From NCBI GenBank assembly GCA_949987705.1, contig OX465281.1, positions 196,031,112-196,095,111 of the forward strand: a stretch of DNA of 64,000 nucleotides, given 5' to 3'. Position 1 is the first letter of the stretch. Each line of letters begins with the position of its first letter. The notes beneath the pieces are model-generated. The model made no database searches. It saw only the letters and a program-made list of their open reading frames with translations, and was not told the DNA's origin. This document shows, piece by piece, positions 1 through 11,300 of this stretch. This DNA comes from Thereva unica. Taxonomy: Eukaryota; Arthropoda; Insecta; Diptera; Therevidae. The translations under genes were made by a program, and so were the position numbers.

Positions 1-2560
1 AAATGTAATATTTGAATCTTTCTAGGCTACTGACAACAGCTAACGCTTCTAATTCATAGCTATGAAAATTTCTCTCGGTATCGGTTGTAGCTCTACTAAA
101 GTAAGCAATAGGTTTTAAATTTGTCTCGGATCGTTGTAACAAGATACCAGCCAAACCGGTACTGCTCGCGTCAGTGTGTACCTCGCAACTTAGTTTTGGA
201 TCATAGGCTGCCAACGTTGGTTGTTTCGTCAGGTTATCTTTTAGTTGTTTAAAACTATGCTCCTGCTCCGCATTCCACTCGAACTTTGATTCCTTACGCA
301 GTAACTTATTTAGCGGCGTTGCCATCTCAGCAAATTTAGGTACGAATTTCCGAAAATAACTGCATAACCCCAGGAATTGACGAACTTCTCTAATATTTTC
401 TGGACATTTGAAATTTGTTATCGCTTTCGTTTTCAGGGCACCCGGTCTGACTTCGTTCAGCTTTATTTCATGACCCAGATACTCAATAGTGGTTTTTACG
501 AACAAACATTTTTTTAGGTTTAACGTTAACCCCGATTGCCTTATTACATAAAAAACTCGTCTCAATTTTTGTTCCATTTCGCAGAATGTTCGACTTCCAA
601 TCAACAAATCGTCCATATAATTTATTACGTCCCCTTTCTGTAGATTCTTCAATACTTTCGCCATCAAACGCTGAAATACGGAAGGCGCATTCCTAAGTCC
701 GAAAGGCATTCTTTTAAATTCATATAATCCGCTACTGGTTACGAATGCTGTATAATGTCGACTTGCATCAGCAATGGGCACTTGATAGTATCCACTATTT
801 AAATCTAGCACGGTATAATACTGATATTTCGCCGCTTCTTGTATTTGCTCTTCGATGTTGGGTGTTGGAAATATTTCCTTCTTGGTACGGCTATTTAAAA
901 CTCTATAATCAACGCAGAGTCGATCGCTGCCATCCTTTGTGGCTGCTAATAACGCAGGGCTCGCATACGAAGACGTCGATTCGCAAATAATATCGTTCTC
1001 AATCATGTCTTGCAACATATTAACAACTACTTCCCTCTTTGGATATGGAACACGATACGGTCGCAGTTCGAATGGTTTATTATTTTCCAACTCGATTTTC
1101 ATTTCTATCAGATCGGTACATCCAATCTCGCTAAAGTTTCTCGCAAATAGTTCCCTATACTCGTTAACTAAGTCCATGACTTTTTCTTCCACGCTAGTTT
1201 CGGTTATACCTATTTGTACTTCGCTTCTCAAAATCTCGTCACGTCTTTTCACTTGCTTATTTCGCTGCGCTGGTACCATCTCAAATCGTAGTTGATTATA
1301 TTCTTTTATCATACGTAATCCTTCTTTGCTTATTAAATCGTGTCCTATCAGTAAACTCGCCGGTAGGGCGTCATCTGGTACTACATAAAAAATTCCTTCC
1401 CATCTAATTCCATCTAAAAGAAATTCTAAATTTATCTTTTCTGTGGAAACGTAACTTCCTCCAAGGAAACCTGACATTTCATTCCGGCATTTTTGTGTGG
1501 ATATTTTAATGGACTCAATTTCGCTTTGTTTAACCATTGAGCAATCAGACCCGTCATCAATAAAAGCAACAAATTCGGTATCTTTTACTGTAACTATTTT
1601 ATAATTTTCATTTTTCAATTTTGCCTCGAAATATCCAACTTTATTGTTTTGCTGAGTACAATCTTGTACCTCTTTTCTATGCACTTTGTTACATTTTCCG
1701 CATCGTTCTCTCCTTTGAGGTGCTGGACAATCTTTAGACAGATGCCCCTGTTGGTGACAATTGAAACACTCAACACTTCTCGGTACTCGACATTCGTTTG
1801 ATTTATGCCCAGGGTTTTTGCAATTGTAACATATCGTCTCTCGTTCATATTTTATATTGGCATATCCTCCTGGTTTCACCGATGATGCCTGTACAGTTGT
1901 GCCTTTCTTAGAGATATTCCTTAAATCCCTCAAACTCAGACACCATTCAACCCTGTCTTTGAGCTCAGATATGGTTTCCATCCGTTGGCTCTGAAAGATT
2001 GTAAATAATTCCTCGTCTTGCATGCCCATTATAAAATATTTTACTATACTACATTCATTTAACTTCCCTGTTTGTCCGATTTCGATGAGCTCGTCCAGAT
2101 ACACAGTTAGAGTTTCGTTCTTTGCCCTTTTCCTATTTGCCATCGCAATATGCACATCCGCTTCATCATATTTCTTTGTGAACTCCTTAATTAACGCTTC
2201 TGCCAAGTTTTCCCAATCGTTAATTATCTCCGATCTATCAATCCACGTTCTCGCTTGTCCTTTCAATTTCGCATTTATGGCAAACAGCAGCAATTCTTCT
2301 GGCCACTTGTAAATTTTATAAAGAGTATCGACTCTCTTCACCCACTCTTTAATGGACAATATTGATACCGACGGATCATATTCAGGCAACGTTTCAATTA
2401 TATCTCGCGGCGTAAACATAAATTGACTCGGTTCTTCCGAAATATTTGTTTCACTGTTTTTAGCCATTATTCGATTTATTAACTCTTTCTTATTTCCGCC
2501 CGCATGCACTCCGATTTCTTTCGCCTTTTCTCTTAATTCGCGAACTGTCAACGAATACAT
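1..2560 (-). CDS. Ty3/Gypsy gag-pol polyprotein (partial, runs off window)
   Basis: One minus-strand frame starts at the ATG at 2558-2560 and stays open to base 1, so about 853 codons are visible. The N-terminus starts MYSLTVRELREKAKEIG and looks like a SAP-type nucleic-acid-binding motif. A retroviral-type Gag core follows, then two CCHC zinc knuckles (about 1725-1835: CYNCKNPGH... and CFNCHQQGH...). The aspartic protease motif (about 1550-1565) reads FIDDGSD, that is D-D-G rather than the usual D-S/T-G. Reverse transcriptase follows with the catalytic YMDD at about 609-620 and the conserved LGLCSYFRKFVPKFAEMA segment. The RNase H start (VHTDASSTGLAG, then LERFKYY) runs into the window edge; integrase and the 3' LTR must lie outside. 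Gag and pol share one frame. The lack of stops suggests a fairly young copy. Family identity is firm; lineage within Ty3/Gypsy is not determined. Confidence 0.93.
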   Translation of the reverse strand, partial: MYSLTVRELREKAKEIGVHAGGNKKELINRIMAKNSETNISEEPSQFMFTPRDIIETLPEYDPSVSILSIKEWVKRVDTLYKIYKWPEELLLFAINAKLKGQARTWIDRSEIINDWENLAEALIKEFTKKYDEADVHIAMANRKRAKNETLTVYLDELIEIGQTGKLNECSIVKYFIMGMQDEELFTIFQSQRMETISELKDRVEWCLSLRDLRNISKKGTTVQASSVKPGGYANIKYERETICYNCKNPGHKSNECRVPRSVECFNCHQQGHLSKDCPAPQRRERCGKCNKVHRKEVQDCTQQNNKVGYFEAKLKNENYKIVTVKDTEFVAFIDDGSDCSMVKQSEIESIKISTQKCRNEMSGFLGGSYVSTEKINLEFLLDGIRWEGIFYVVPDDALPASLLIGHDLISKEGLRMIKEYNQLRFEMVPAQRNKQVKRRDEILRSEVQIGITETSVEEKVMDLVNEYRELFARNFSEIGCTDLIEMKIELENNKPFELRPYRVPYPKREVVVNMLQDMIENDIICESTSSYASPALLAATKDGSDRLCVDYRVLNSRTKKEIFPTPNIEEQIQEAAKYQYYTVLDLNSGYYQVPIADASRHYTAFVTSSGLYEFKRMPFGLRNAPSVFQRLMAKVLKNLQKGDVINYMDDLLIGSRTFCEMEQKLRRVFYVIRQSGLTLNLKKCLFVKTTIEYLGHEIKLNEVRPGALKTKAITNFKCPENIREVRQFLGLCSYFRKFVPKFAEMATPLNKLLRKESKFEWNAEQEHSFKQLKDNLTKQPTLAAYDPKLSCEVHTDASSTGLAGILLQRSETNLKPIAYFSRATTDTERNFHSYELEALAVVSSLERFKYYI

Positions 2561-2613
2561 ATACCGATTTTATTTTACACTGTCAACGAACACATATACT
2601 GATTTTATTGTAC
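2544..2613. repeat. 35-bp tandem duplication over the Gypsy gag start
   Basis: Two adjacent 35-bp copies (2544-2578 and 2579-2613) begin ACTGTCAACGAA and differ at only a few positions. The inner copy contains the gag ATG. In the outer copy the same codon reads GTG on the coding strand, so only one start is kept. Confidence 0.85.
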
Positions 2614-3070
2614 TTACACACGCGCGCAAATGCATTGCAAATGTGTTGTACCCGGCAAAGCTTGTATCTTCGAATATAACGGTAAACAAACAGAATTTCA
2701 CAATTTTTAATTGTTGTGTTTAATCAAAATTCTTTCTTGCTCTATATTTTATTTCTTTTATTTAATAAAAATCACGGCACTTCGTTCCTATTGGCTTCGT
2801 TTTTAGCAGATTTTACCCGATTTTTACCAGATTTTCACCAGATTTTTACCCCGCACCTGATTTGTAAAGCGAGTAAGCTCGAAATTATTAATGAAAAGAA
2901 ACAATTCCGATTAAACAAAATAAACGTTTATTAATTTCAAAAAGAGGAATAATATTTAAATAAACAATATCAATATTCAATAATTAAAACCCGAGATAAG
3001 TCGCGCCACCGTCTCGCTGTCGTTTCGCTCGCGCCGCCATATTTTAAACTGACTCGGAGTTGCCAGGTTT
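2614..3070 (-). other. Putative Gypsy leader and 5' LTR (boundaries not resolved)
   Basis: Non-coding, AT-rich sequence upstream of the minus-strand gag start, ending where LINE coding sequence resumes at about 3045-3070. Position and length fit leader plus 5' LTR. I cannot identify a primer-binding site or confirm TG...CA ends, and the matching 3' LTR lies outside the window. A short run of 11-13-bp tandem units (GATTTTTACCA-like) lies at about 2808-2850. Confidence 0.4.
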
Positions 3071-3990
3071 ACAACAGTCACTATGAAAGTAGCGATAAAA
3101 TTTTGTCAGTGCAGCTACATTCCTACAGTGGCTTAAGGGGTCGATGGTGGAGCGGATGGTGTCGCCATCAATTAGTTTAAGGGCCCTTTTTTGGACCTTA
3201 TCTAACCATGCCAAGGTGGTTATTGGAGCGCCGCCCCAAACGATGGAGTTATATTCGAGAAGAGGCCGAATGTAGGATTTATAAATAACAGCACGGGCCG
3301 ATGGCTGGAGGAGGAACTTGCACCTCTTAAGAAATCCCAAGCACTGAGATCCTTGTTTGGCGATTTGGAATATGTGGTCATTCCATCGCAAGTCTTTGGC
3401 TAAAGTCACGCCTAAGATGTGTAGGGATGGGTCGGCCTTTAGTACCACGTCATCCACTTTCAAGGAAGGTGAGGTGTTGATCTTTTTCTTTGAAATAAGA
3501 CAGTACTTTGTTTTGGTGGGGTTGAATTCAACACGATTCTTCTCTCCCCACTCTAGAATGAGTTCAATGTCATTATTAATAGAGTTGAACATTAGTTCAC
3601 GATCATCAAGACAGGATCTGGCATGAGTCTGTCTTGTATCGTAGCTGTACGAGTAACGTAGAGTACCGTCGTCAGCGAAGCTGAGAAGTGGGTTGGAGGG
3701 GACTGAAAGTAGGTCATTTATAAAAATGAGAAATAGGGCCGGTGATAAAATTGACCCCTGGGGGACTCCCGCAGAGATGGGGTGGGTGAGATTCAGATTT
3801 GACGCCATCCAATACTACCTTAATTGAACGGCCGGAAAGGAAACTCTCAACCCACTTATACAGAAGCGAGTCAATTTCAATAGCTTTGAGTTTAGCTAAC
3901 AAGGCTGAGTGCCATACTCTATCAAAAGCCTTGGAGATATCCAAAGCAACCAAACTGGTTTCACCAGATCCATGCAAACTTTGGTGGTCA
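3045..3990 (-). pseudogene. Jockey-like LINE reverse transcriptase remnant, copy A
   Basis: The minus-strand reading holds the middle and C-terminal part of a non-LTR reverse transcriptase: LVALDISKAFDRVWH, GVPQGSILSPALF, the catalytic FADD (about 3685) and YKSYIRPLLEYNSIVWGG. A frameshift near 3775-3800 splits it into two frames. It is 5'-truncated at about 3990. Its 3' side stops at about 3045-3070, where the Gypsy leader begins, so the Gypsy element probably inserted into it. Closely related copies lie at 18432-26108 and 57100-59750. Confidence 0.88.
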
Positions 3991-4127
3991 AAGTGAGTCT
4001 TAAAACAACTTTTGGTTATAACATACAACACAAGCGTAAATTCAAACTAGTTGGGATATGGGTTTGACCCCTTTGTCCACACGATCAACTTCCCAGTATG
4101 ATGAGCGTAGACGGAATAAACTGTCTT

Positions 4128-4305
4128 TGTTGGGATTAATTATTTTTCTATGTAAACTAGGCTTGATTCCAGTGTGAGCTTGCTTCACAAGTCACAAGTA
4201 AGAAGAAGATCTGTCATGAAAATTTTTGTAGTCACTCTCTGTTAATAAAAAGAAGTCTGTCATTTTTTGTCAAGTTAATTAAAAGAAAAGTTTTTATAAA
4301 AATCA
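4128..4305 (+). repeat. copia 5' LTR, left part
   Basis: Identical to the first 178 bases of the 3' LTR (11815-11992), ending ...AAAAATCA. The LTR is interrupted here by the Helitron and resumes at 7335. Confidence 0.97.
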
Positions 4306-4454
4306 CTAGCTGGGACCCGGTGCGCCTACGCTGCACCCATAAGTCAATAGCAAACAATAAAAACCATCCATTGACTTAATATTTTTCGAGATATGAATTT
4401 TACACAGATGAAATGCCTCAAAGAACATGGGTCTTGCGTCGGTATATTGAGTCT

Positions 4455-6985
4455 ACTACATTGCTTATTGTATTCTACTTATCATACCCTTAAATTTGAT
4501 ACCCATGTTGAGGGGGTTGTGAAGAAAGTGGTAATCCGGCCTCTTTAGACGGCCGCCATGGATCTAAAGATATATTTTGTATACTATATTGCTTATTGTA
4601 TTCTACTTATCATACCCTTTCATTTGATACCCATGTCGAGGTGGTTGTGAAGAAAGTGGTAATTCGGCCTCTTGAGACGGCCGCCATGGATCTAAAGATA
4701 TATTTTGTATACTACATTGCTTATTGTATTCTACTTATCATACCCTTTCATTTGATACCCATGTTGAGGTGGTTGTGAAGAAAGTGGTACCCCGCCCTCT
4801 TGAGACGGCCGCCATGGATCTAAAGATATATTTTGTATACTACATTGCTTATTGTATTGTACTTAACATACCCTTTCATTTGATACCCATGTTGAGGTGG
4901 TTTTGAAGAAAATGGTAATCCGGCCTCTTGAGACGGCCGCCATGGATCTAAAGATATATTTTGTATACTACATTGCTTATAGTATTCTACTTATCATACA
5001 CTTTCATTTGATACCCATGTCGAGGTGGTTGTGAAGAAAGTGGTACCCCGCCCTCTTGAGACGGCCGCCATGGATCTAAAGATATATTTTGTATACTACA
5101 TTGCTTATTGTATTGTAGTTAACATACCCTTTCATTTGATACCCATGTTGAGGTGGTTGTGAAGAAAGTGGTAATCCGGCCTCTTGAGACGGCCGCCATG
5201 GATCTAAAGATATATTTTGTATACTACATTGCTTATTGTATTCTACTTATCATACCCTTTCATTTGATACCCATGTCGAGGTGGTTGTGAAGAAAGTGGT
5301 AATCCGGCCTCTTGAGACGGCCGCCATGGATCTAAAGATATATTTTGTATACTACATTGCTTATTGTATTCTACTTATCATACCCTTTCATTTGATACCT
5401 ATGTCGAGGTGGTTGTGAAGAAAGTGGTACCCCGCCCTCTTGAGACGGCCGCCATGGATCTAAAGATATATTTTGTATACTACATTGCTTATTGTATTCT
5501 ACTTAACATACCCTTTCATTTGATACCCATGTTGAGGTGGTTGTGAAGAAAGTGGTAATCCGGCCTCTTGAGACGGCCGCCATGGATCTAAAGATATATT
5601 TTGTATACTACATTGCTTATTGTATTCTACTTATCATACCCTTTCATTTGATACCCATGTCGAGGTGGTTGTGAAGAAAGTGGTAATCCGGCCTCTTGAG
5701 ACGGCCGCCATGGATCTAAAGATATATTTTGTATACTACATTGCTTATTGTATTCTAGTTATCATACCCTTTCAATTGATACCCATGTCGAGGTGGTTGT
5801 GAAGAAAGTGGTACCCCGCCCTCTTGAGACGGCCGCCATGGATCTAAAGATATATTTTGAATACTACATTGCTTATTGTATTCTACTTAACATACCCTTT
5901 CATTTGATACCCATGTTGAGGTGGTTGTGAAGAAAGTGGTAATCCGGCCTCTTCAGACGGCCGCCATGGATCTAAAGTTATATTTTGTATACTAAATTGC
6001 TTATTGTATTCTACTTATCATACCCTTTCATTTGATACCCATGTCGAGGTGGTTGTGAAGAAAGTGGTAATCCGGCCTCTTGAGACGGCCGCCATGGATC
6101 TAAAGATATATTTTGTATACTACATTGCTTATTGTATTCTACTTATCATACCCTTTCATTTGATACCCATGTCGAGGTGGTTGTGAAGAAAGTGGTACCC
6201 CGCCCTCTTGAGACGGCCGCCATGGATCTAAAGATATATTTTGTATACTACATTGCTTATTGTATTCTACTTAACATACCCTTTCATTTGATACCCATGT
6301 TGAGGTGGTTGTGAAGAAAGTGGTAATCCGGCCTCTTGAGACGGCCGCCATGGATTTAAAGATATATTTTGTATACTACATTGCTTATTGCATTCTACTT
6401 AACATACCCTTTCATTTGATACCCATGTCGAGGTGGTTGTGAAGAAAGTGGTACCCCGCCCTCTTGAGACGGCCGCCATGGATCTAAAGATATATTTTGT
6501 ATACTACATTGCTTATTGTATTGTACTTATCATACCCTTTCATTTGATACCCATGTTGAGGTGGTTGTGAAGAAAGTGTTAATCCGGCCTCTTGAGACGG
6601 CCGCCATGGATCTAAAGATATATTTTGTATACTACATTGCTTATTGTATTCTACTTATCATACCCTTTCATTTGATACCCATGTCGAGGTGATTGTGAAG
6701 AAAGTGGTACCCCGCCCTCTTGAGACGGCCGCCATGGATCTAAAGATATATTTTGTATACTACATTGCTTATTGTATTCTAATTATCATACCCTTTCATT
6801 TGATACCCATGTCGAGGTGGTTGTGAAGAAAGTGGTACCCCGCCCTCTTGAGACGGCCGCCATGGATCTAAAGATATATTTTGTATACTACATTGCTTAT
6901 TGTATTCTACTTATCATACCCTTTCATTTGATACCCATGTCGAGGTGGTTGTGAAGAAAGTGGTACACCGCCCTCTTGAGACGGC
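4455..6985 (+). repeat. 128-bp satellite array with higher-order structure, inside the Helitron
   Basis: About 20 head-to-tail units of 128 bp, each containing GACGGCCGCCATGGATC and TTTCATTTGATACCCATG. Two unit types are told apart by GGTAATCCGGCC (A) versus GGTACCCCGCCC (B). Their order is A A B A B A A B A A B A A B A B A B B B'. An A-A-B trimer of 384 bp repeats through the middle, and edge units are more diverged. The repeated 60-residue ORFs across it are by-products of the period. Confidence 0.97.
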
Positions 6986-6994
6986 GCCATGGAT

Positions 6995-7141
6995 CATTTT
7001 AGTTTCAATAGCGTCATGGCCTACCTATTGTTTGACAGCTGCGTAAATTTGAAATTTTCATTAAATGTAATGATTCAATTTAATGACAATTTTACATTTG
7101 TCAAACAATAGGTAGGCCATGAAGCTATTGAAACTAAAATG
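6995..7141. mobile_element. Palindromic MITE inside the Helitron
   Basis: About 45-bp terminal inverted repeats begin CATTTTAGTTTCAATAGC and contain TCATGGCCTACCTATTG, around a short spacer. It adjoins the last, shortened satellite unit. I see no clear target duplication, so the superfamily is open. Confidence 0.75.
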
Positions 7142-7334
7142 AAGTGAAAATTCCTAAAATTACCATTTTTGTTTGGATTTTGCAGCTGTTTTTTTGGTTA
7201 AAGGTATAAAAAATAGCCTACGACCTATTCTCAGACCTACCAAATATACACAAAAAATTTCATGCAAATTGGTCAACCCGTTTCGGAGGAGTACGGTAAC
7301 AAACACTGTGACACGAGATTTTTATAGATATAGA

Positions 7335-7424
7335 TTTAATAATAATAATAAAACAGTTTATAATAATCAAAGACTGTGTTTTTACATTTAACCTCATTTA
7401 TGCAAAATTATTAATATCATAACA
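7335..7424 (+). repeat. copia 5' LTR, right part
   Basis: Ninety bases identical to the end of the 3' LTR, finishing ...ATATCATAACA immediately before the primer-binding site. Confidence 0.97.
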
Positions 7425-7439
7425 GGTTATGGGCCCAGG
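7425..7439 (+). promoter_or_regulatory. Minus-strand primer-binding site (initiator tRNA-Met fragment)
   Basis: GGTTATGGGCCCAGGC lies directly after the 5' LTR. It matches the copia-type site that pairs with an internal part of initiator methionine tRNA, not its 3' end. Confidence 0.85.
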
Positions 7440-7567
7440 CATGTGCTCTTTTTGCATAGAATTGAGGTTAAGTCAGGTCAGTGCAAGTTTGTAAAAAAAA
7501 GTCTGGATTATAATAAAAGTCAGGTCAGTACAACTGTAAAATCCAAATTATATAAAAATAAGTCAGG

Positions 7568-8224
7568 ATGGAAGCCATACGGTCTCAACTGGAATGTTTA
7601 ATGGAAGATGCGCAAGGAAATGTAAATTACGAGTCATGGAGGTTCAAGTTAAACCTAACACTGAAAAGTAAGAATATTTTTAATATTGCCACTGGAGTTA
7701 AAGTAAAGCCTGAAGGTGGAGAAGACAGTCAAAGTGTGTCGGCATGGTCAGTAAAAGATCTGGAAGCACAGACTCTAATCGGATTAAATTGTAGCAGCGC
7801 CATCGCTATGAAGATATCAAAATGTACGTCAGCTTATAGTATGTTATCAAAACTAGACACTCTATATGGAAAAAGGTCAGATGTGTCTATTGACGGCCTG
7901 CAAAGACGATTCTTCGGGTACAAGTATAATGAAAATAAATCAGTTATAGAAAATTGTATGCAGATTCAGCAATTGGCTGACAGTTTGTCGGCTGAAGGTG
8001 AAGAAATGAAAGAGACTTGGATTATGCAAAGAATTCTGGGTATACTACCACCAAAACTACACCATTTTCGAACTGTCTGGGATAACGTCAGTGGGGCAGA
8101 CAAGAGCCTCAGCAACTTGTTTGATCGGTTACGGTTAGAAGAGGACAGATCTACAGTACACAGCCAGAAGTGCTTAAGTGCAAAATATGCGTTTCGAGAA
8201 AATCGCCCTCAAAGATTTTTTTAG
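7568..8224 (+). CDS. copia Gag, C-terminus replaced by MITE sequence
   Basis: The 218-codon ORF starts at the first good ATG after the leader. Residues 1-195 are a copia-type Gag: NYESWRFKLNLTLKSKNIF near the N-terminus, a LDTLYG motif, and RLRLEEDRS. From base 8154 the frame reads into a TA-flanked MITE and ends at a stop inside it, so the last 23 residues are not Gag. The native frame carrying the zinc knuckles resumes at about 8395 but is offset by one base from gag, even after the MITE is discounted. That means a one-base loss or a frameshift site at the junction. Confidence 0.9.
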   Translation: MEAIRSQLECLMEDAQGNVNYESWRFKLNLTLKSKNIFNIATGVKVKPEGGEDSQSVSAWSVKDLEAQTLIGLNCSSAIAMKISKCTSAYSMLSKLDTLYGKRSDVSIDGLQRRFFGYKYNENKSVIENCMQIQQLADSLSAEGEEMKETWIMQRILGILPPKLHHFRTVWDNVSGADKSLSNLFDRLRLEEDRSTVHSQKCLSAKYAFRENRPQRFF

Positions 8225-8391
8225 ATATAGAATTGTGCACAAAATCACTTTTGCCAGCCCAATAACTCAGCAACCACAGCTCAGATTAAGATAAAAATTA
8301 TAGCAATGATTAAGAACAAACAATTGAATACAAAAATGCAAAAAACTCAAAATCGTCAAATTTGCACTTAAGCACTTCTGGCTTTTTACTG
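8154..8391. mobile_element. Tc1/mariner-type MITE in copia gag
   Basis: The 238-bp element is flanked by TA on both sides (8152-8153, 8392-8393). Its ends are inverted repeats of about 30 bp sharing GCCAGAAGTGCTTAAGTG. It carries no coding capacity of its own. MITE plus TA duplication is 240 bp, a multiple of three, but it supplies a stop codon in the gag frame. Confidence 0.9.
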
Positions 8392-8397
8392 TAGAGA

Positions 8398-11300
8398 TTG
8401 AGTGAATGTCAGTCAACGAGTAAAGCTACATCGCAAAATGCTTTTATATCAAAACAAAGAAGCAAGTCAGAAAAATTCGCCGGGAGTCAGAAAAACAATG
8501 CAGTAGAATGTTTTAAATGTGGGAAGACTGGTCACATCAAATCACAATGCCGAGGAAAACCGTCCGCAAAATATTTAGAATATTGTAAGAATACATATGG
8601 CTGTAACAAATGCAAATGCAAGGGACATTTTGCCAAAGACTGTCCAAACATGGATACTAGTCAATCAAGTAATAACAGTAGGTATACTACTAGTAATAGA
8701 CGTGCCCTTATAACAGCAAGTCTATCATCGATAAGTTCTTTTAATAACATTTCTGAAAACTGTTGGTATCAAGACTGTGCTGCGACTCAGCACATGAGTT
8801 CACATAAGGAGTGGTTCAAGAATTATGTTACTCTCGATCAACCATCAATGGTTATTATTGGTGATGCAACCGAACTAGAAGGTGTTGGGATAGGCGATAT
8901 CGAGCTTGACGCTTTTGATGGTCAGATATGGCGAAAAATAGTATTAAAAGAAGTACTATACATTCCAAAGATGTCATTTAATCTTTTTTCAGTAACTTCT
9001 GTATTGGACAAAGGATATATACAGTCAGCCGATGCAGACAAGTCAGTCTTTAAGGACCGCAATGGTAATGTTGGTGCAATAGCAGTCAGGGAAGGAAAAC
9101 TGTACAAAATGCAATTTCGTAGAGAGTCGGAAAAATGTTTGGTGAATATTTCCTTACGGAAATGGCATGAAAAACTCGCGCATCAAAATGTTGCACATGT
9201 GCGAGATGTATTAAGTCGAAATGGAATTAAGTTTCAAGATGATTGGAATGAGTACGTATGTCCAGGATGTACTTACGGCAAACAACACAGGGTATCACAT
9301 CCTTTAAATCCTAAAACATCAACAAGACAACTTGATTTAGTTCATGTAGATCTATGCGAGATGAATATTTACTCTTTAGGAGGAGCAAAGTATTTTCTAC
9401 TCTTCAAAGACGACTATTCACATTTCAGGACTGTGTATTTCTTAAAACATAAAAGTGAGACAGCGGCAAAACTGGAAGTTTTTTTGAAGTTAGTTGAGAA
9501 TCAGTTCGACAGAAAAGTTAAGGTACTACGGTCAGACAATGGCACTGAAATTAAAAACCGTGACACACAGCGAATTTTGGAGGATCTTGGTGTTTTTCAT
9601 AGCAAATCCAGTGCTTACACGCCACAACAGAATGGACGTATTGAAAGGGAGATGAGGACTATAGTGGAAGCCGCTAGAACAGTCATACATGCTCGAAGTC
9701 TGGATGAAAGTCTGTGGGGTGAAGCAATCAATTATGTTGTATTTACGATTAATCACACCGGCACTAGCACAGTAAAAGGTAAAAGTCCAGCCGATCTTTG
9801 GTTTGGAAGGAAAACAGACATTAATAAACTAAAATCTTTTGGATGCGACTGCTACGTATTAATAGAAGATAATAAAAGAAGCAAGACTGAAAAAAAGTCA
9901 ACTAAAGGCTTATTTGTTGGCTACGACATTGATTCTCCAGGATTTAGGGTCTTTATCAAGGAAATTAACGATATTATAAGCTCAAGCAATGTAGTGTTTG
10001 ATGATAAAACCAAAATTGAAAGTTTTGCTGAACTGGAAATGGCACCGTCTGAAACGAATAATGAAACACTTGACAATGAAAACTCTGAAAACGAAAGTCT
10101 TAACGCTGAAAAATCTGAAGATGAAGTTTGGTCCCCAGCTCGAGAAAATGAAAGTCAGTCCGACAGTTCAGACAGTTCAATTGCAGTCCCTGGAAGAAGA
10201 AATCTGCGAAATCGTTGTGAAATAAGAGCACCAGCTAGATTAAACGACTATATAACTGATACAGCACTAATAATACAGGATGTTGAGACTGATATAACCA
10301 GTGATATTTCGGTCGCAGAAGCTCTAAAGGACGAAAACTGGAAAAATGCAATGTTAGAGGAATTTGAGTCACTTATAAAGATGGAAACATGGGTCTTAAC
10401 TGAGAAGCCCAAGGATATCACACCCTTAACCTGCCGCTGGGTACTACGTGAAAAAGAAGATGGAAAGCACAAGGCGAGACTCGTCGTCAGAGGATTTGAA
10501 CAGAAGCAAGGAAAGGATTACTTCGAAGTCTTTAGTCCTGTTGCTCGTCATATGTCAATTAGATTAATTTTAAGTATAGCTGCATCAGAAGGTATGAATA
10601 TTATGACGTTTGATGTGAAGACTGCCTTTCTACATGGCAAACTAGATGAACAAATCTTTATGTATCAGCCAGAAGGTTTCAATGATAAGTCCGGTCGTGT
10701 ATGTGAACTGAGGAAAAGTCTGTATGGATTAAAGCAAGCACCGAAGATTTGGAATGCGACATTTACAAATTTTTTGAATTCATTGCACTTTAAGTCTACT
10801 GATGACGATCCATGCGTCTACTACAACAAGAAGAGAAGCATAATACTCGTTTTACATGTTGATGATGGTCTCATGGTTGGAAGACATAAAAATGAAATGT
10901 TTGAAGTCTTAAAGAAATTAGATCAAAAATTCAGGATTACCTATGACACTGGAAAAGAAAACTGTTTCGCATATCTCGGAATGCACATTAGAATGTCTCA
11001 GGATGGAATTTTCATAAGTCAGTCCAAATATGCTGAAAGGATTGTTGACCGATTTAAGTTTGGAGACATGAATCCTGTGCATACGCCTATTGAAAAAGGG
11101 ATGGTCACCAATCCTGAAAGTTTTGTAAACGACAGTCCTTTGGACAAATCAAAACCATATAGAGAAGCTATTGGTAGTCTGCTGTACCTTGCCACCATAT
11201 CACGTCCAGACATCAGTTTCTCAGTCAATTACCTCAGTCGATTCAACAATAAACCTATGAAGAGTCATTGGAGAATGATTAGACGAATCTTTCAGTATAT

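Larger units (their letters stand above)
4306..7334 (-). mobile_element. Non-autonomous Helitron inserted in copia 5' LTR
   Basis: Read on the minus strand the element starts TCTATATCTATAAAAATC and ends CCCAGCTAG, with a GC-rich hairpin (GGTGC...GCACC) just before the 3' CTAG. It sits exactly between A and T of the copia LTR; the 3' LTR preserves the uninterrupted ATCA/TTTAAT site. There is no target duplication, as expected for rolling-circle Helitrons. No Rep or helicase is encoded. Most of its 3,029 bases are the 128-bp satellite array. Confidence 0.92.

Noticed and set aside
4596..6954. Ten overlapping 60-residue ORFs starting MYSTYHTLSFD
   Set aside because: They recur with the 128-bp satellite period, which is not a multiple of three, and have no continuous frame; they are by-products of the repeat.
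4455..6985. CRISPR array
   Set aside because: Units are contiguous tandem repeats without unique spacers, in a eukaryotic setting.
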